Of a stretch of 64,000 bases of DNA, positions 1-6,960 are shown piece after piece. The translations under genes and the position numbers were made by a program. Origin of the DNA: Bin87 sp034423595 (GTDB lineage: Bacteria > Chloroflexota > Dehalococcoidia > Lucifugimonadales > UBA3495); contig OZ242258.1 in the NCBI GenBank assembly GCA_965207025.1, positions 3,658,001 to 3,722,000 of the forward strand. The letters are read 5' to 3'. The stretch's first letter is position 1; each line of letters opens with the position of its first letter. The notes beneath the pieces are model-generated. The model did not search any database. It was not told the DNA's origin and saw only the letters and a list, made by a program, of their open reading frames with translations.

Positions 1-2
1 TG

Positions 3-359
3 CTCTACGACGGCGAATGTCCGCTGTGCAGTCGGGAAGTGCTGATGCTGCACCGGCGTAACCCCGGTGCCATTGACGCCGTGGACATCATGGCGTCAGA
101 CTTCGACGCCGCCGCCTACGGTCTCAGCGCACAGCAGGTGCGGGCGGCGCTCTACGGCATCAAGCCGGACGGCACCGTTACGGTTGGCATGGCCAGCCTG
201 CGCGAAGCCTACCGGCTGGCTGGCCGTGGCTGGCTGATCGGGTGGACGGGATGGTGGCCGGCGCGCCCGCTATCCGACGGATTCTACCGCTGGTTCGCCC
301 GCAACCGGATGAGCATCAGCCGGGCGCTGGGCCGCTGCGACGGCCACTGCCGGGTTTGA
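3..359 (+). CDS. DCC-family (DUF393) thiol-disulfide oxidoreductase-like protein, 5' end missing
   Basis: The gene enters from the left edge, so the first residues are lost. The visible 118 residues open with YDGECPLCSREV, the hallmark of the DUF393/DCC family (YDGxCPxC). Family members are small proteins of about 120-150 residues, thought to be thioredoxin-like redox proteins, but no reaction is firmly assigned. The C-terminal half has the usual family pattern: a short helix after 'GMASLREAYRLAGRGW', then a Trp-rich segment and a basic FYRWFARNR stretch. Only a few residues before the motif should be missing. The stop TGA is at 357-359. The upstream neighbour lies outside the window. Confidence 0.85.
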   Translation, partial: LYDGECPLCSREVLMLHRRNPGAIDAVDIMASDFDAAAYGLSAQQVRAALYGIKPDGTVTVGMASLREAYRLAGRGWLIGWTGWWPARPLSDGFYRWFARNRMSISRALGRCDGHCRV

Positions 360-482
360 GGGCTGTCCGGTGCGACCAAATTAAAACCGGGGCATATTGC
401 CCCGGTTGACCAGCGTAAGGTGTCACACCGGTACGGCGTTCCGTCCAACGCTTCAATACTAGAGTACCTGTAATGCACACTG

Positions 483-1259
483 ATGTCAAACGATTGTATC
501 GATTGGAACAATATAGGACACATGCTGGCGTTCATTGATGAAAGCGGACATCCTCAACCCAATGACCCGACTACCCGTCCTGTGGTCGTCGCGATTTGTT
601 ACGATGAGCGAGATTCTCGCTCCATAAGCGGACAAATCCATGCCCTGAAACGAGACGTGCTTGGACGTGAGCAGGCTGAGCTCAAAGGCCAGAGTATGCT
701 CAGCGGCAGAAAGTTCCGCCGGAGGGCGCAAACGCGATCTTTCGCTGAGGAATTTTTTGCCATTTTGCGAAACTTGCCGATCACCGTTTTCACAACGGTC
801 ATGGAAGGCCCATTTGAAAGTGCGCTATCGCCGGACAATCGCTTGGAAAACAGGTTTCGGTTTTTGTTGCAACGGGTTGAACTGCTTGCGGAACAGCGCG
901 ATTCTTTTGCCAATGTGCTGTTCGATGGTGATAGTGGGCAGCTGAAGGGATTGAGTGAACGATTTGCTCATTATCTCTTCCGCAGTGACGAAGGCCGCGC
1001 CAGTACCCGTATCGCCGATACGCCCGCCTTCGTAGATTCAGTATCAAGCGCTGGGATACAGATTGCCGACATGTGCGCGTACACGATACGTGTGTATCAG
1101 GAAAACCGATTATTTGTGGAGTCACCTCCGGCAGACGACGAATACTTGCACGCCGTGCGCCGCTGGTATCACGTTATCGAGGAAAGAACAGCCAACTTAT
1201 CCACACTCGATGGTGAATCCCGCCCGGGAATTTATTTTCTCCGGCAGGGAGAACGCTGA
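483..1259 (+). CDS. DUF3800 domain-containing protein
   Basis: A 258-residue protein with the DUF3800 signature. The N-terminal FIDESG (Asp-Glu) motif is followed by a strand-rich core, and the late motif IQIADMCAYTIRVYQEN carries the conserved D of this RNase H-fold family. The biochemical role of DUF3800 is not established; it is common in mobile and defence-associated regions. No good ribosome-binding site precedes ATG 483. An in-frame ATG at 522 would give MLAFIDESG, the typical family start, so the true N-terminus may be 13 residues shorter. It stands alone and is followed 15 bases later by the EamA gene. Family call is firm, function unknown. Confidence 0.8.
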   Translation: MSNDCIDWNNIGHMLAFIDESGHPQPNDPTTRPVVVAICYDERDSRSISGQIHALKRDVLGREQAELKGQSMLSGRKFRRRAQTRSFAEEFFAILRNLPITVFTTVMEGPFESALSPDNRLENRFRFLLQRVELLAEQRDSFANVLFDGDSGQLKGLSERFAHYLFRSDEGRASTRIADTPAFVDSVSSAGIQIADMCAYTIRVYQENRLFVESPPADDEYLHAVRRWYHVIEERTANLSTLDGESRPGIYFLRQGER

Positions 1260-1273
1260 AGCGCTCGTAAAAG

Positions 1274-2242
1274 ATGTGGGCAATTCTAGCGCTGGGCAGT
1301 TCGCTGGCTTTCTGCTTCGTCAGCGTTTGCGATAAACGACTGCTGTCCTTCCATTTCCAGGGGGTGCCGCCCTTGTGCCTGTGGTGCGGCATCTGTGGGA
1401 TGGTGTACGGGGGCATTGCTACCCTGTTGGTGGGGATTCCCGAGGGTACGCCCTGGCAGGTGGCGGTGTCGCCGGTAGCAGCGGGCTTGCTGATGGGATG
1501 TTCGGTGGTGCTGCTGTTTCGCGGGCTGCGGATGATGGAAGCTTCCCGTGCCGTCGCCATCTCCCAGACTAACCCCATCTACGTAGCCGTCCTGGCAATG
1601 CTGTTCCTGGACGAGCATGTCTCGGTCGGGCAATGGGCCGGTATCGCCATGGTCGTGGCGGGCGCAATCCTGATTTCCGTGCGACTGTTCCAGGAGAGAC
1701 CTTACGGACGAATCGGCGCGGGCATCGGCCTGCCCAGCACCGCGGTTATGACCCTGGGGGATCGTACCGCCGTGTACGGCCCGGCAATCCTGCTGCTGAG
1801 CGCGCTGTGCGCCGCTGGCAGCTTCGTGGTCACCAAGGCGTCGTTGAACGCGCACCTTCCGGTGTTGACGGTTTTCGGAATACAGCAAGCGACGGTCGGC
1901 GCGGTTTTCTTCGTGGTAGGACTGAGTGGTGGAAGGGAGGCGGGACGGCGTTTGTTGGCCGCCGTAAAGCAACCGACGGCGTTGGGGATGCTGATTACCG
2001 GCGAGGCGTTGATGCCCGCCATTTCGATTCTGCTGTCGGTTTACGCCTACAGCCTGGGCCCCGCGTCTCTGGTGGCGGCGGTGCTGGCGACCCGTCCGCT
2101 GTTCGTGTTCGTCGCATCGACGGTCCTGTCGCGGGTGCGCTGGCAATTGCTGGACGAGTCGCTGTCGCCGCAGTCCCTGGCGGTGAAAGGCGCATCAATC
2201 ATCATGATTGTGGTGGGCGTGGGCGCTTTGAGTTTGGGGTAG
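1274..2242 (+). CDS. EamA-family (DMT superfamily) metabolite exporter
   Basis: A 322-residue integral membrane protein with about ten hydrophobic segments in two repeated halves, the layout of drug/metabolite transporters (10 TMS, duplicated EamA domain). The first half ends with 'AISQTNPIYVAVLAMLFLDEHVS', a classic EamA segment. The second half repeats it as 'LGPASLVAAVLATRPLFVFV'. Relatives export amino acids, purines or other small metabolites; the substrate cannot be read from sequence. An Lrp/AsnC regulator lies 204 bases downstream on the same strand. This pairing often marks amino-acid exporters, so amino-acid efflux is a reasonable but unproven guess. Confidence 0.85.
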   Translation: MWAILALGSSLAFCFVSVCDKRLLSFHFQGVPPLCLWCGICGMVYGGIATLLVGIPEGTPWQVAVSPVAAGLLMGCSVVLLFRGLRMMEASRAVAISQTNPIYVAVLAMLFLDEHVSVGQWAGIAMVVAGAILISVRLFQERPYGRIGAGIGLPSTAVMTLGDRTAVYGPAILLLSALCAAGSFVVTKASLNAHLPVLTVFGIQQATVGAVFFVVGLSGGREAGRRLLAAVKQPTALGMLITGEALMPAISILLSVYAYSLGPASLVAAVLATRPLFVFVASTVLSRVRWQLLDESLSPQSLAVKGASIIMIVVGVGALSLG

Positions 2243-2257
2243 CGGGATGAAAATATT

Positions 2258-2322
2258 ACGTATCTGATACGTGCGTATGCTCAAATAAACCGGAAAATCG
2301 TCATTGTTTAGACGAATAATGA
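2258..2322. promoter_or_regulatory. two palindromes upstream of the Lrp-type regulator, candidate operators
   Basis: Two dyads lie in the gap before the Lrp gene. ACGTATC-T-GATACGT at 2258-2272 is a perfect 15-bp palindrome. The second, TCATTGTT-tagacg-AATAATGA at 2301-2322, matches 7 of 8 positions. Lrp/AsnC proteins bind such AT-rich dyads and usually control their own gene and a neighbouring transporter. The binding role is inferred from position and symmetry. Confidence 0.45.
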
Positions 2323-2342
2323 CAATTGACAGCCATTGATGA

Positions 2343-2371
2343 TTGACAATCGGCAGAAGAAAGACTATTAT
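2343..2371 (+). promoter_or_regulatory. sigma70-type promoter for the Lrp/AsnC gene
   Basis: TTGACA at 2343-2348 and TATTAT at 2366-2371 are separated by exactly 17 bases, near-consensus for the housekeeping sigma factor. Transcription would start near 2378, giving a leader of about 70 bases before ATG 2447. The two palindromes lie just upstream of the -35 box, a position suited to regulation. Confidence 0.6.
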
Positions 2372-2446
2372 CGTTCGGCAATTATTTTCACCGGAATACG
2401 GAAAGCATAGCATATCCGGCGAATTTCGTATGGAGTCAACCAGCCA

Positions 2447-2881
2447 ATGGATGAACTTGACCTCAAGATTATCGGTATTCTCCAGTCCGACGGGCGCGCG
2501 TCCAACGCTAAAATCGCCCGTGCCGTCGGCGTCAGCGAGGGCACCGTGCGCCGCCGGTTGCGCCGCCTGATCAAAGATGACATCGTCCACGTGGTCGCGG
2601 TCCCTAACCTGGAGAAGATGGGCTACGGAACCACCGCCCTGATCGGGTTGGAGACCGGCCCCGGTAAATCCGATGCCGTCGCCGAGCGCATCGCCGATCT
2701 GGACGAAGCGCACTATGTCGTAGTAGCCACCGGTCCCTACGACGTTTTCGTCTGGACCGCCCTCGAATCCGCCGAAAGCCTGGGCGATTTCCTGCGCACC
2801 CAGATCGGTGTGATTGACGGCGTCCAGAAAACCCAAACCTTTGTCACTCTGTCCACCAAAAAACGGTTCACCCGAGTGTAA
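2447..2881 (+). CDS. Lrp/AsnC family transcriptional regulator
   Basis: A 144-residue protein of standard Lrp/AsnC length. It starts MDELDLKIIGILQSDGRASN, the canonical opening of the family's helix-turn-helix, with the recognition helix around 'VGVSEGTVRRRLRRL' (residues 27-42). The C-terminal half is the alpha-beta RAM/AsnC ligand domain (roughly 65-140) that binds amino acids and drives oligomerisation. Lrp proteins act as dimers to octamers on DNA. The neighbouring EamA exporter is the likely target, and two palindromes plus a strong promoter sit upstream. The ligand is unknown. Confidence 0.9.
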   Translation: MDELDLKIIGILQSDGRASNAKIARAVGVSEGTVRRRLRRLIKDDIVHVVAVPNLEKMGYGTTALIGLETGPGKSDAVAERIADLDEAHYVVVATGPYDVFVWTALESAESLGDFLRTQIGVIDGVQKTQTFVTLSTKKRFTRV

Positions 2882-2911
2882 CCGGACTAGGGCTGTGCCA
2901 AACCGCGAGTA

Positions 2912-2976
2912 CGTCAATCCGGCGAAAGCCGGAGTCCAGAAAACGCTACTGGATACCGGCTTTCGCCGGTATGACG
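2912..2976. repeat. dispersed palindromic repeat, family A (CATTCCSGCGAAAGCSGGAATCCAG type)
   Basis: An inverted pair of 'ATCCGGC-GAAA-GCCGGA'-like hairpins facing each other about 20 bases apart. Related copies occur at 24857-24935, 25979-26075 and 28538-28565. Each half is a GC stem closed by a GAAA tetraloop. All copies are intergenic. This looks like a REP/MITE-like element of unknown mobility. Confidence 0.7.
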
Positions 2977-3025
2977 ATTTAAGGGCAAGGCAGTGTTACA
3001 AGGTCCTAACCTAACGCGTTTGCGG

Positions 3026-3053
3026 TTGCATAGGTTTCCCGCCGTGCTATAAT
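3026..3053 (+). promoter_or_regulatory. sigma70-type promoter for the ferredoxin gene
   Basis: TTGCAT at 3026-3031 and a perfect TATAAT at 3048-3053 are 16 bases apart. The predicted start near 3060 gives a leader of about 88 bases before ATG 3148. This is one of the clearest promoters in the window. Confidence 0.65.
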
Positions 3054-3147
3054 TTCGCATCCGTGGTAAGTAGCCGCAAGTTGACTTGCCACTTTGATCC
3101 GGACAGTTGTACCCAGCCACACCAAATCAACCGAGGGGAAAGCCGCT

Positions 3148-3390
3148 ATGACCTACATCATTACCGAGCCGTGTGTCGGCGTGAAAGACGCCGCCTGCGT
3201 CGATGTCTGCCCGGTAGACTGCATCTATACCACCGACGACGACGACATGTACTTCATCAGCCCTGATGAGTGCATCGATTGCGCAGCCTGCGAGCCGGTG
3301 TGCCCCGTTACGGCCATCTTTGCCGAGGAAGCGGTGCCGGCCATGTACGAGGAATATATCAAGATCAACTACGACTACTTCGATAAGTAG
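3148..3390 (+). CDS. ferredoxin, two-cluster (FdxA-like, 3Fe-4S/4Fe-4S type)
   Basis: An 80-residue electron carrier. It begins MTYIITEPCVGVKDAACVDVCP and carries two cysteine clusters. The first has cysteines at about 9, 17, 21 and 25 with an expanded C-x7-C spacing, typical of seven-iron FdxA-like ferredoxins. The second is CIDCAACEPVCP, a regular 4Fe-4S motif. The start at 3148 is supported by a GAGGGGAA ribosome-binding site; a longer open frame upstream has none. A strong promoter precedes the gene and a hairpin terminator follows. The next gene is a [2Fe-2S]-like protein, so this corner of the genome concerns redox chemistry. Confidence 0.93.
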   Translation: MTYIITEPCVGVKDAACVDVCPVDCIYTTDDDDMYFISPDECIDCAACEPVCPVTAIFAEEAVPAMYEEYIKINYDYFDK

Positions 3391-3463
3391 TCCCGCGCCG
3401 GCCGCGACCGTTCGCCCCGCCAGACCAGGCGGACGCCATCGCAGCGACAATCTCAGCATTCTC

Positions 3464-3497
3464 CCGCCCGGCGCTCAGCAGCCGGGCGGACGTTTTA
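3464..3497 (+). terminator. Rho-independent terminator after the ferredoxin gene
   Basis: A perfect stem pairs 3464-3472 with 3481-3489 (core GCCCGGC/GCCGGGC, extended by two C-G pairs) around an 8-base loop. It is followed by ACGTTTTAT. The T tract is short, so it may be a partial terminator. Confidence 0.5.
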
Positions 3498-3532
3498 TCG
3501 CATCCCGTCAACACGGAGACCAAGGCAACCAC

Positions 3533-4360
3533 ATGAGCGCAACACCCACGCCGCCCGCTACGCGCCCCGACGTCAACATCGTAGTCTGCACCGACGAGTA
3601 CGGCTGTGGTCGATGGTTTCACCGGGGCCGCAACGCTGACGCGATCCTGGCTCAGTTGAACGATGCCCTCGCTGCCGATGACGCCGGGAAGGTGCAGGTC
3701 ACCACCGCGGGCTGCATCATGGGCTGTACCTATGGCCCGAGGTTCGACGTGGCGCGCCGTTGGTCCGGGGAAAAGGCGCTGTACGGTTCCATCTCCGGCG
3801 AGGCCACCGTGACCCGCCGGGGACGTGTGAACTTCGTGCCCATCCCCGACTCGTTGGACCAGGTTATCGCGGATCACCTTCCGGAGAGCGCGCCGCCGCT
3901 GACCACGCTGCATGCGTCCGAGCCGGCGGTGGACATCGACCTGCTGCGGAACGTACTGCTGGATTGCGGCGTCGGCACTGGCAGTGTCCCCATCGGGTTG
4001 GGCGAATCCGTGGTGATGGTGCACAACGCCGCCGCGACCGTTTCCATCCCCGCCACGCTGGACGCTTTGCAGTTCGTGGATGGCAGCGGGCATCCCGACG
4101 CAACCGGCGGCATCGCCGTCCTCACCACCGACGGCGACGGACGAATCGCCCTGCAACTCAGCCGCGTCCGCCGGCTGGAGTTCATTTACCGCACCCTGGG
4201 CAACGGCATGCCCAGCTACGCCATCTGGATGGGAGACGAGCAGCTGGAAACGGTATATCGCATCTACCTGCGCCGCTCCGAAAACGCCGCCAACAATCCC
4301 TTGCGGCACGAGCTGTTCATGGCGCTGATCGACAAATTTGGACGCACAGTTACCTTTTGA
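3533..4360 (+). CDS. thioredoxin-like [2Fe-2S] ferredoxin-domain protein with unknown C-terminal domain
   Basis: A 275-residue protein. The first ~95 residues resemble the thioredoxin-fold [2Fe-2S] family, with 'VVCTDEYGCGRW' and later 'TTAGCIMGCTYGP' supplying four cysteines in the C-x5-C ... C-x3-C arrangement. Residues ~115-275 form a second domain I cannot name; it contains 'YRTLGNGMPSYAIWMGDEQ' and looks alpha/beta. ATG 3533 is chosen because the conserved cysteine domain begins just after it; the longer frame upstream runs through the intergenic hairpin. It ends 16 bases before aconitase, so the two are probably co-transcribed, and a redox or Fe-S role alongside aconitase is plausible but inferred. 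Confidence 0.65.
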   Translation: MSATPTPPATRPDVNIVVCTDEYGCGRWFHRGRNADAILAQLNDALAADDAGKVQVTTAGCIMGCTYGPRFDVARRWSGEKALYGSISGEATVTRRGRVNFVPIPDSLDQVIADHLPESAPPLTTLHASEPAVDIDLLRNVLLDCGVGTGSVPIGLGESVVMVHNAAATVSIPATLDALQFVDGSGHPDATGGIAVLTTDGDGRIALQLSRVRRLEFIYRTLGNGMPSYAIWMGDEQLETVYRIYLRRSENAANNPLRHELFMALIDKFGRTVTF

Positions 4361-4376
4361 GGAGGAGTGAACCACA

Positions 4377-6653
4377 ATGAGCAACATTGATTCCACGCCG
4401 GAATTCGTGCGGGAAACCTACCGCAAAATGGACGAAAAATTGCAGCAGGTGAGGGCCAGGTTGAACCGCCCGCTGACCTTGGCGGAAAAGCTGCTGCTCT
4501 CCCACCTGGATGACGTGGCCGAGGCCGACCTGCGCCCTGGAGACAGCTACATCGACCTGCGGCCCGACCGGGTCGCCCACCAGGACGTCACCGGCCAGAT
4601 GGCGATATTGCAGTTCATGCAGTCGGGACGCGACCGCGTGGCCGTCCCCACCACCGTCCACTGCGACCACCTGATCCAGGCCCGCGTCGGCGCTTCCTCC
4701 GACCTGCAGGACGCCCTCAACGAGAGCAACGAGGTGTACCAGTTCCTGGAATCGGCCAGTCGGCGGTTCGGCATGGGATTCTGGAAGCCCGGCTCCGGCA
4801 TCGTCCACCAGGTTGTGCTGGAAAAATACGCCTTCCCCGGCGCGCTGATCCTTGGCACCGATTCCCACACCGTGAACGGCGGCGGGTTGTGCTCCCTGGC
4901 CATCGGCGTGGGTGGCGCGGACGCGGCCGACGTGATGGCCGGCCTCTCCTGGGAGGTGCGCTACCCGCGGATCATCGGCGTCAAACTCACCGGCTCGATG
5001 AGCGGCTGGACGGCCCCCAAGGACGTGATCATCAAGCTGGCCTACGAGCTGACCGTGTCCGGCGGCACCAACGCCATCATCGAATACTTCGGACCCGGCG
5101 CCGCGTCGATCTCGGCCACCGGAAAAGGCACCATCTGCAACATGGGCGCCGAGCTGGGGGCTACCGGCGACGTATTCCCCTACGACGAGCGCATGGCAAC
5201 CTACCTCCGCGCCACCGGCCGCAGCGAACTGGTCGCGCTTGCCGAGGAATACGCCCACCTGCTGCAATCCGATCCTGAGGTCGAGGAGCAGCCCGAGCAG
5301 TTCTACGATCACATCGTGGAGATCGACCTTTCCACTCTGGAGCCTCACATCACGGGCCCGCACTCGCCCGACCGGGCGCGCCCCATTTCTGCGCTGAAGG
5401 CAGAGGCGGAACAGGAAGGCTTCCCTGAAACCGTATCCGTGGCGCTGGTGGGCAGCTGCACCAACTCTTCCTACGAGGACATGGAACGTTGCGCCGACGT
5501 GGCCCGCCAGGCTGCGGCCCGTGGCGTCACCGCCGCGTCCGGCCTGCTGGTTACCCCCGGATCCGAGCAGGTGCGCGCTACCATCGAGCGAGACGGTCAG
5601 CAGGCGGCGCTGGAGTCCATTGGCGCAACGGTGCTGGCCAACGCCTGCGGCCCGTGCATCGGCCAGTGGAACCGGCCCGAGGCGCGGGGTACCGACAACA
5701 GCATCGTCACTTCGTACAACCGCAACTTCCCCAGCCGCAACGACGGCAACGCCGGCACCATGAACTTCATCGCCAGCCCTGAGCTGGCCATCGCCATGGG
5801 CTTGGGCGGCAGTCTCTCCTTCAACCCGCTGACCGACCCGCTGGTGGACGCCGACGGCAACGAGTTCATGCTGCAGCCGCCGTCGGAAGCGCCGGAAGTG
5901 CCTCCCACCGGGTTCGATCCCGGCACCGATATGTACGTGGAGCCGCCGGAAGACGGCAGCGACGTTGAGGTCCGCGTTGACCCTGCAAGCACTCGTTTGC
6001 AGGTCCTGGAGCCGTGGGAAGCCTGGGACGGCAATGACTTTGAGGATATCCCCATCCTGGTCAAGACCGAGGGCAAGACCACCACTGACTCCATCTCGCC
6101 GGCCGGCGCCTGGCTTCGGTTCCGCGGACACCTGAACAACCTCAGCGACAACATGTTCCTGGGCGCCAACAATGCCTACACCGACGACACCGGCACCGGC
6201 AAGAACCAGCTCTCCGGCGAGGAGATCATGCCCATTCCGGAGATCGCCCGCGGCTACAAGGCTCAGAACATCCGCTGGGTCGCCATCGGCGACGAGAACT
6301 ACGGCGAGGGTTCCAGCCGCGAGCACGCCGCCCTGTCGCCCCGGATGCTGGGCGCCGCGGCCATCATCACCCGCAGCTTCGCCCGCATCCACGAGTCCAA
6401 CCTGAAGAAGCAGGGCCTGTTGCCCCTCACCTTCGAGGATCCGGCGGACTGGGACCGGGTGCTGGAGGACGACCGCATGAGCCTGGTGGGTCTGAACGAC
6501 CTGGCCCCCGACGTGCCCGTGCAAGCCGTTCTGAAGCACGCCGACGGCAGCGAGGAAACCCTCAACCTGCGCCACACCCTCAACCAAACCCAGATCGAGT
6601 GGTTCAAAGCCGGCAGCGCCATGAACTACATGAAGAATCTGGAAGGCGCGTAA
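4377..6653 (+). CDS. acn: aconitate hydratase, mitochondrial type
   Basis: This 758-residue enzyme isomerises citrate to isocitrate via cis-aconitate in the TCA cycle and uses a [4Fe-4S] cluster. Its length and motifs fit the mitochondrial-type aconitases rather than the ~890-residue AcnA/IRP class. 'VPTTVHCDHL' lies near 95, 'GTDSHT' near 163, and the cluster cysteines fall in 'GSCTNSS' and 'NACGPCIGQW'. The swivelling domain has 'GDENYGEGSSREHAA' near 645. A GAGGAG ribosome-binding site precedes ATG 4377. The gene follows two iron-sulfur protein genes with short gaps and ends before a palindromic repeat that may stop convergent transcripts. Confidence 0.97.
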   Translation: MSNIDSTPEFVRETYRKMDEKLQQVRARLNRPLTLAEKLLLSHLDDVAEADLRPGDSYIDLRPDRVAHQDVTGQMAILQFMQSGRDRVAVPTTVHCDHLIQARVGASSDLQDALNESNEVYQFLESASRRFGMGFWKPGSGIVHQVVLEKYAFPGALILGTDSHTVNGGGLCSLAIGVGGADAADVMAGLSWEVRYPRIIGVKLTGSMSGWTAPKDVIIKLAYELTVSGGTNAIIEYFGPGAASISATGKGTICNMGAELGATGDVFPYDERMATYLRATGRSELVALAEEYAHLLQSDPEVEEQPEQFYDHIVEIDLSTLEPHITGPHSPDRARPISALKAEAEQEGFPETVSVALVGSCTNSSYEDMERCADVARQAAARGVTAASGLLVTPGSEQVRATIERDGQQAALESIGATVLANACGPCIGQWNRPEARGTDNSIVTSYNRNFPSRNDGNAGTMNFIASPELAIAMGLGGSLSFNPLTDPLVDADGNEFMLQPPSEAPEVPPTGFDPGTDMYVEPPEDGSDVEVRVDPASTRLQVLEPWEAWDGNDFEDIPILVKTEGKTTTDSISPAGAWLRFRGHLNNLSDNMFLGANNAYTDDTGTGKNQLSGEEIMPIPEIARGYKAQNIRWVAIGDENYGEGSSREHAALSPRMLGAAAIITRSFARIHESNLKKQGLLPLTFEDPADWDRVLEDDRMSLVGLNDLAPDVPVQAVLKHADGSEETLNLRHTLNQTQIEWFKAGSAMNYMKNLEGA

Positions 6654-6684
6654 CCGACCGTCGTTCACCGGCGCTTTGACGAAC

Positions 6685-6710
6685 GGGGGCGGGTTTCAAA
6701 CCCGCCCCTA
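6685..6710. repeat. palindromic repeat, family D (GGGGCGGGTTTCAAACCCGCCCC type)
   Basis: A near-perfect palindrome between two convergent genes (aconitase and the small membrane protein). Copies or variants occur at 9413-9440, 11393-11423 and 15971-15994. Two of the four lie between convergent 3' ends, so they may serve as bidirectional terminators. That role is inferred from position. Confidence 0.7.
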
Positions 6711-6735
6711 TGCTGTTCAACGGCTGTTGCGCTAC

Positions 6736-6960
6736 TCAGCGCGGTTGGGCTGCGCGCCGGTTCTTGAAAGCTTTGACGCCGCGCCACACTCCGAGCGCGG
6801 CCAGCGTCGGCGTCGCTATCATCAGCGTCCACATGGCGATGCCCAGCAACGCGCCCTGCCACCAGTTCATTTCCAGCACTTGCAGGCCGAGGAACAGCAC
6901 AGTGTTCGCCAGCAAGAGGCATCCCACGGACGCCAGCAGCAGCAGCAGCGCGAGTTTCAT
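6736..6960 (-). CDS. small two-helix membrane protein
   Basis: A 74-residue protein with two hydrophobic segments (roughly 3-28 and 36-58) and a basic, arginine-rich tail, which predicts a cytoplasmic C-terminus. Its ATG overlaps the stop of the upstream GNAT-aminotransferase gene as ATGA, so the two are very likely translationally coupled. I recognise no family. The first segment could be read as a signal peptide, but its cysteine is not in a convincing lipobox. It probably assists or anchors the product of the upstream gene, which is inference from coupling alone. Confidence 0.65.
   Translation of the reverse strand: MKLALLLLLASVGCLLLANTVLFLGLQVLEMNWWQGALLGIAMWTLMIATPTLAALGVWRGVKAFKNRRAAQPR

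Noticed and set aside
4350..6668. 772-codon open frame on the minus strand across aconitase
   Set aside because: It lies wholly opposite a clearly canonical aconitase and consists of the mirror-image codon pattern typical of GC-rich antisense frames; no family motif.
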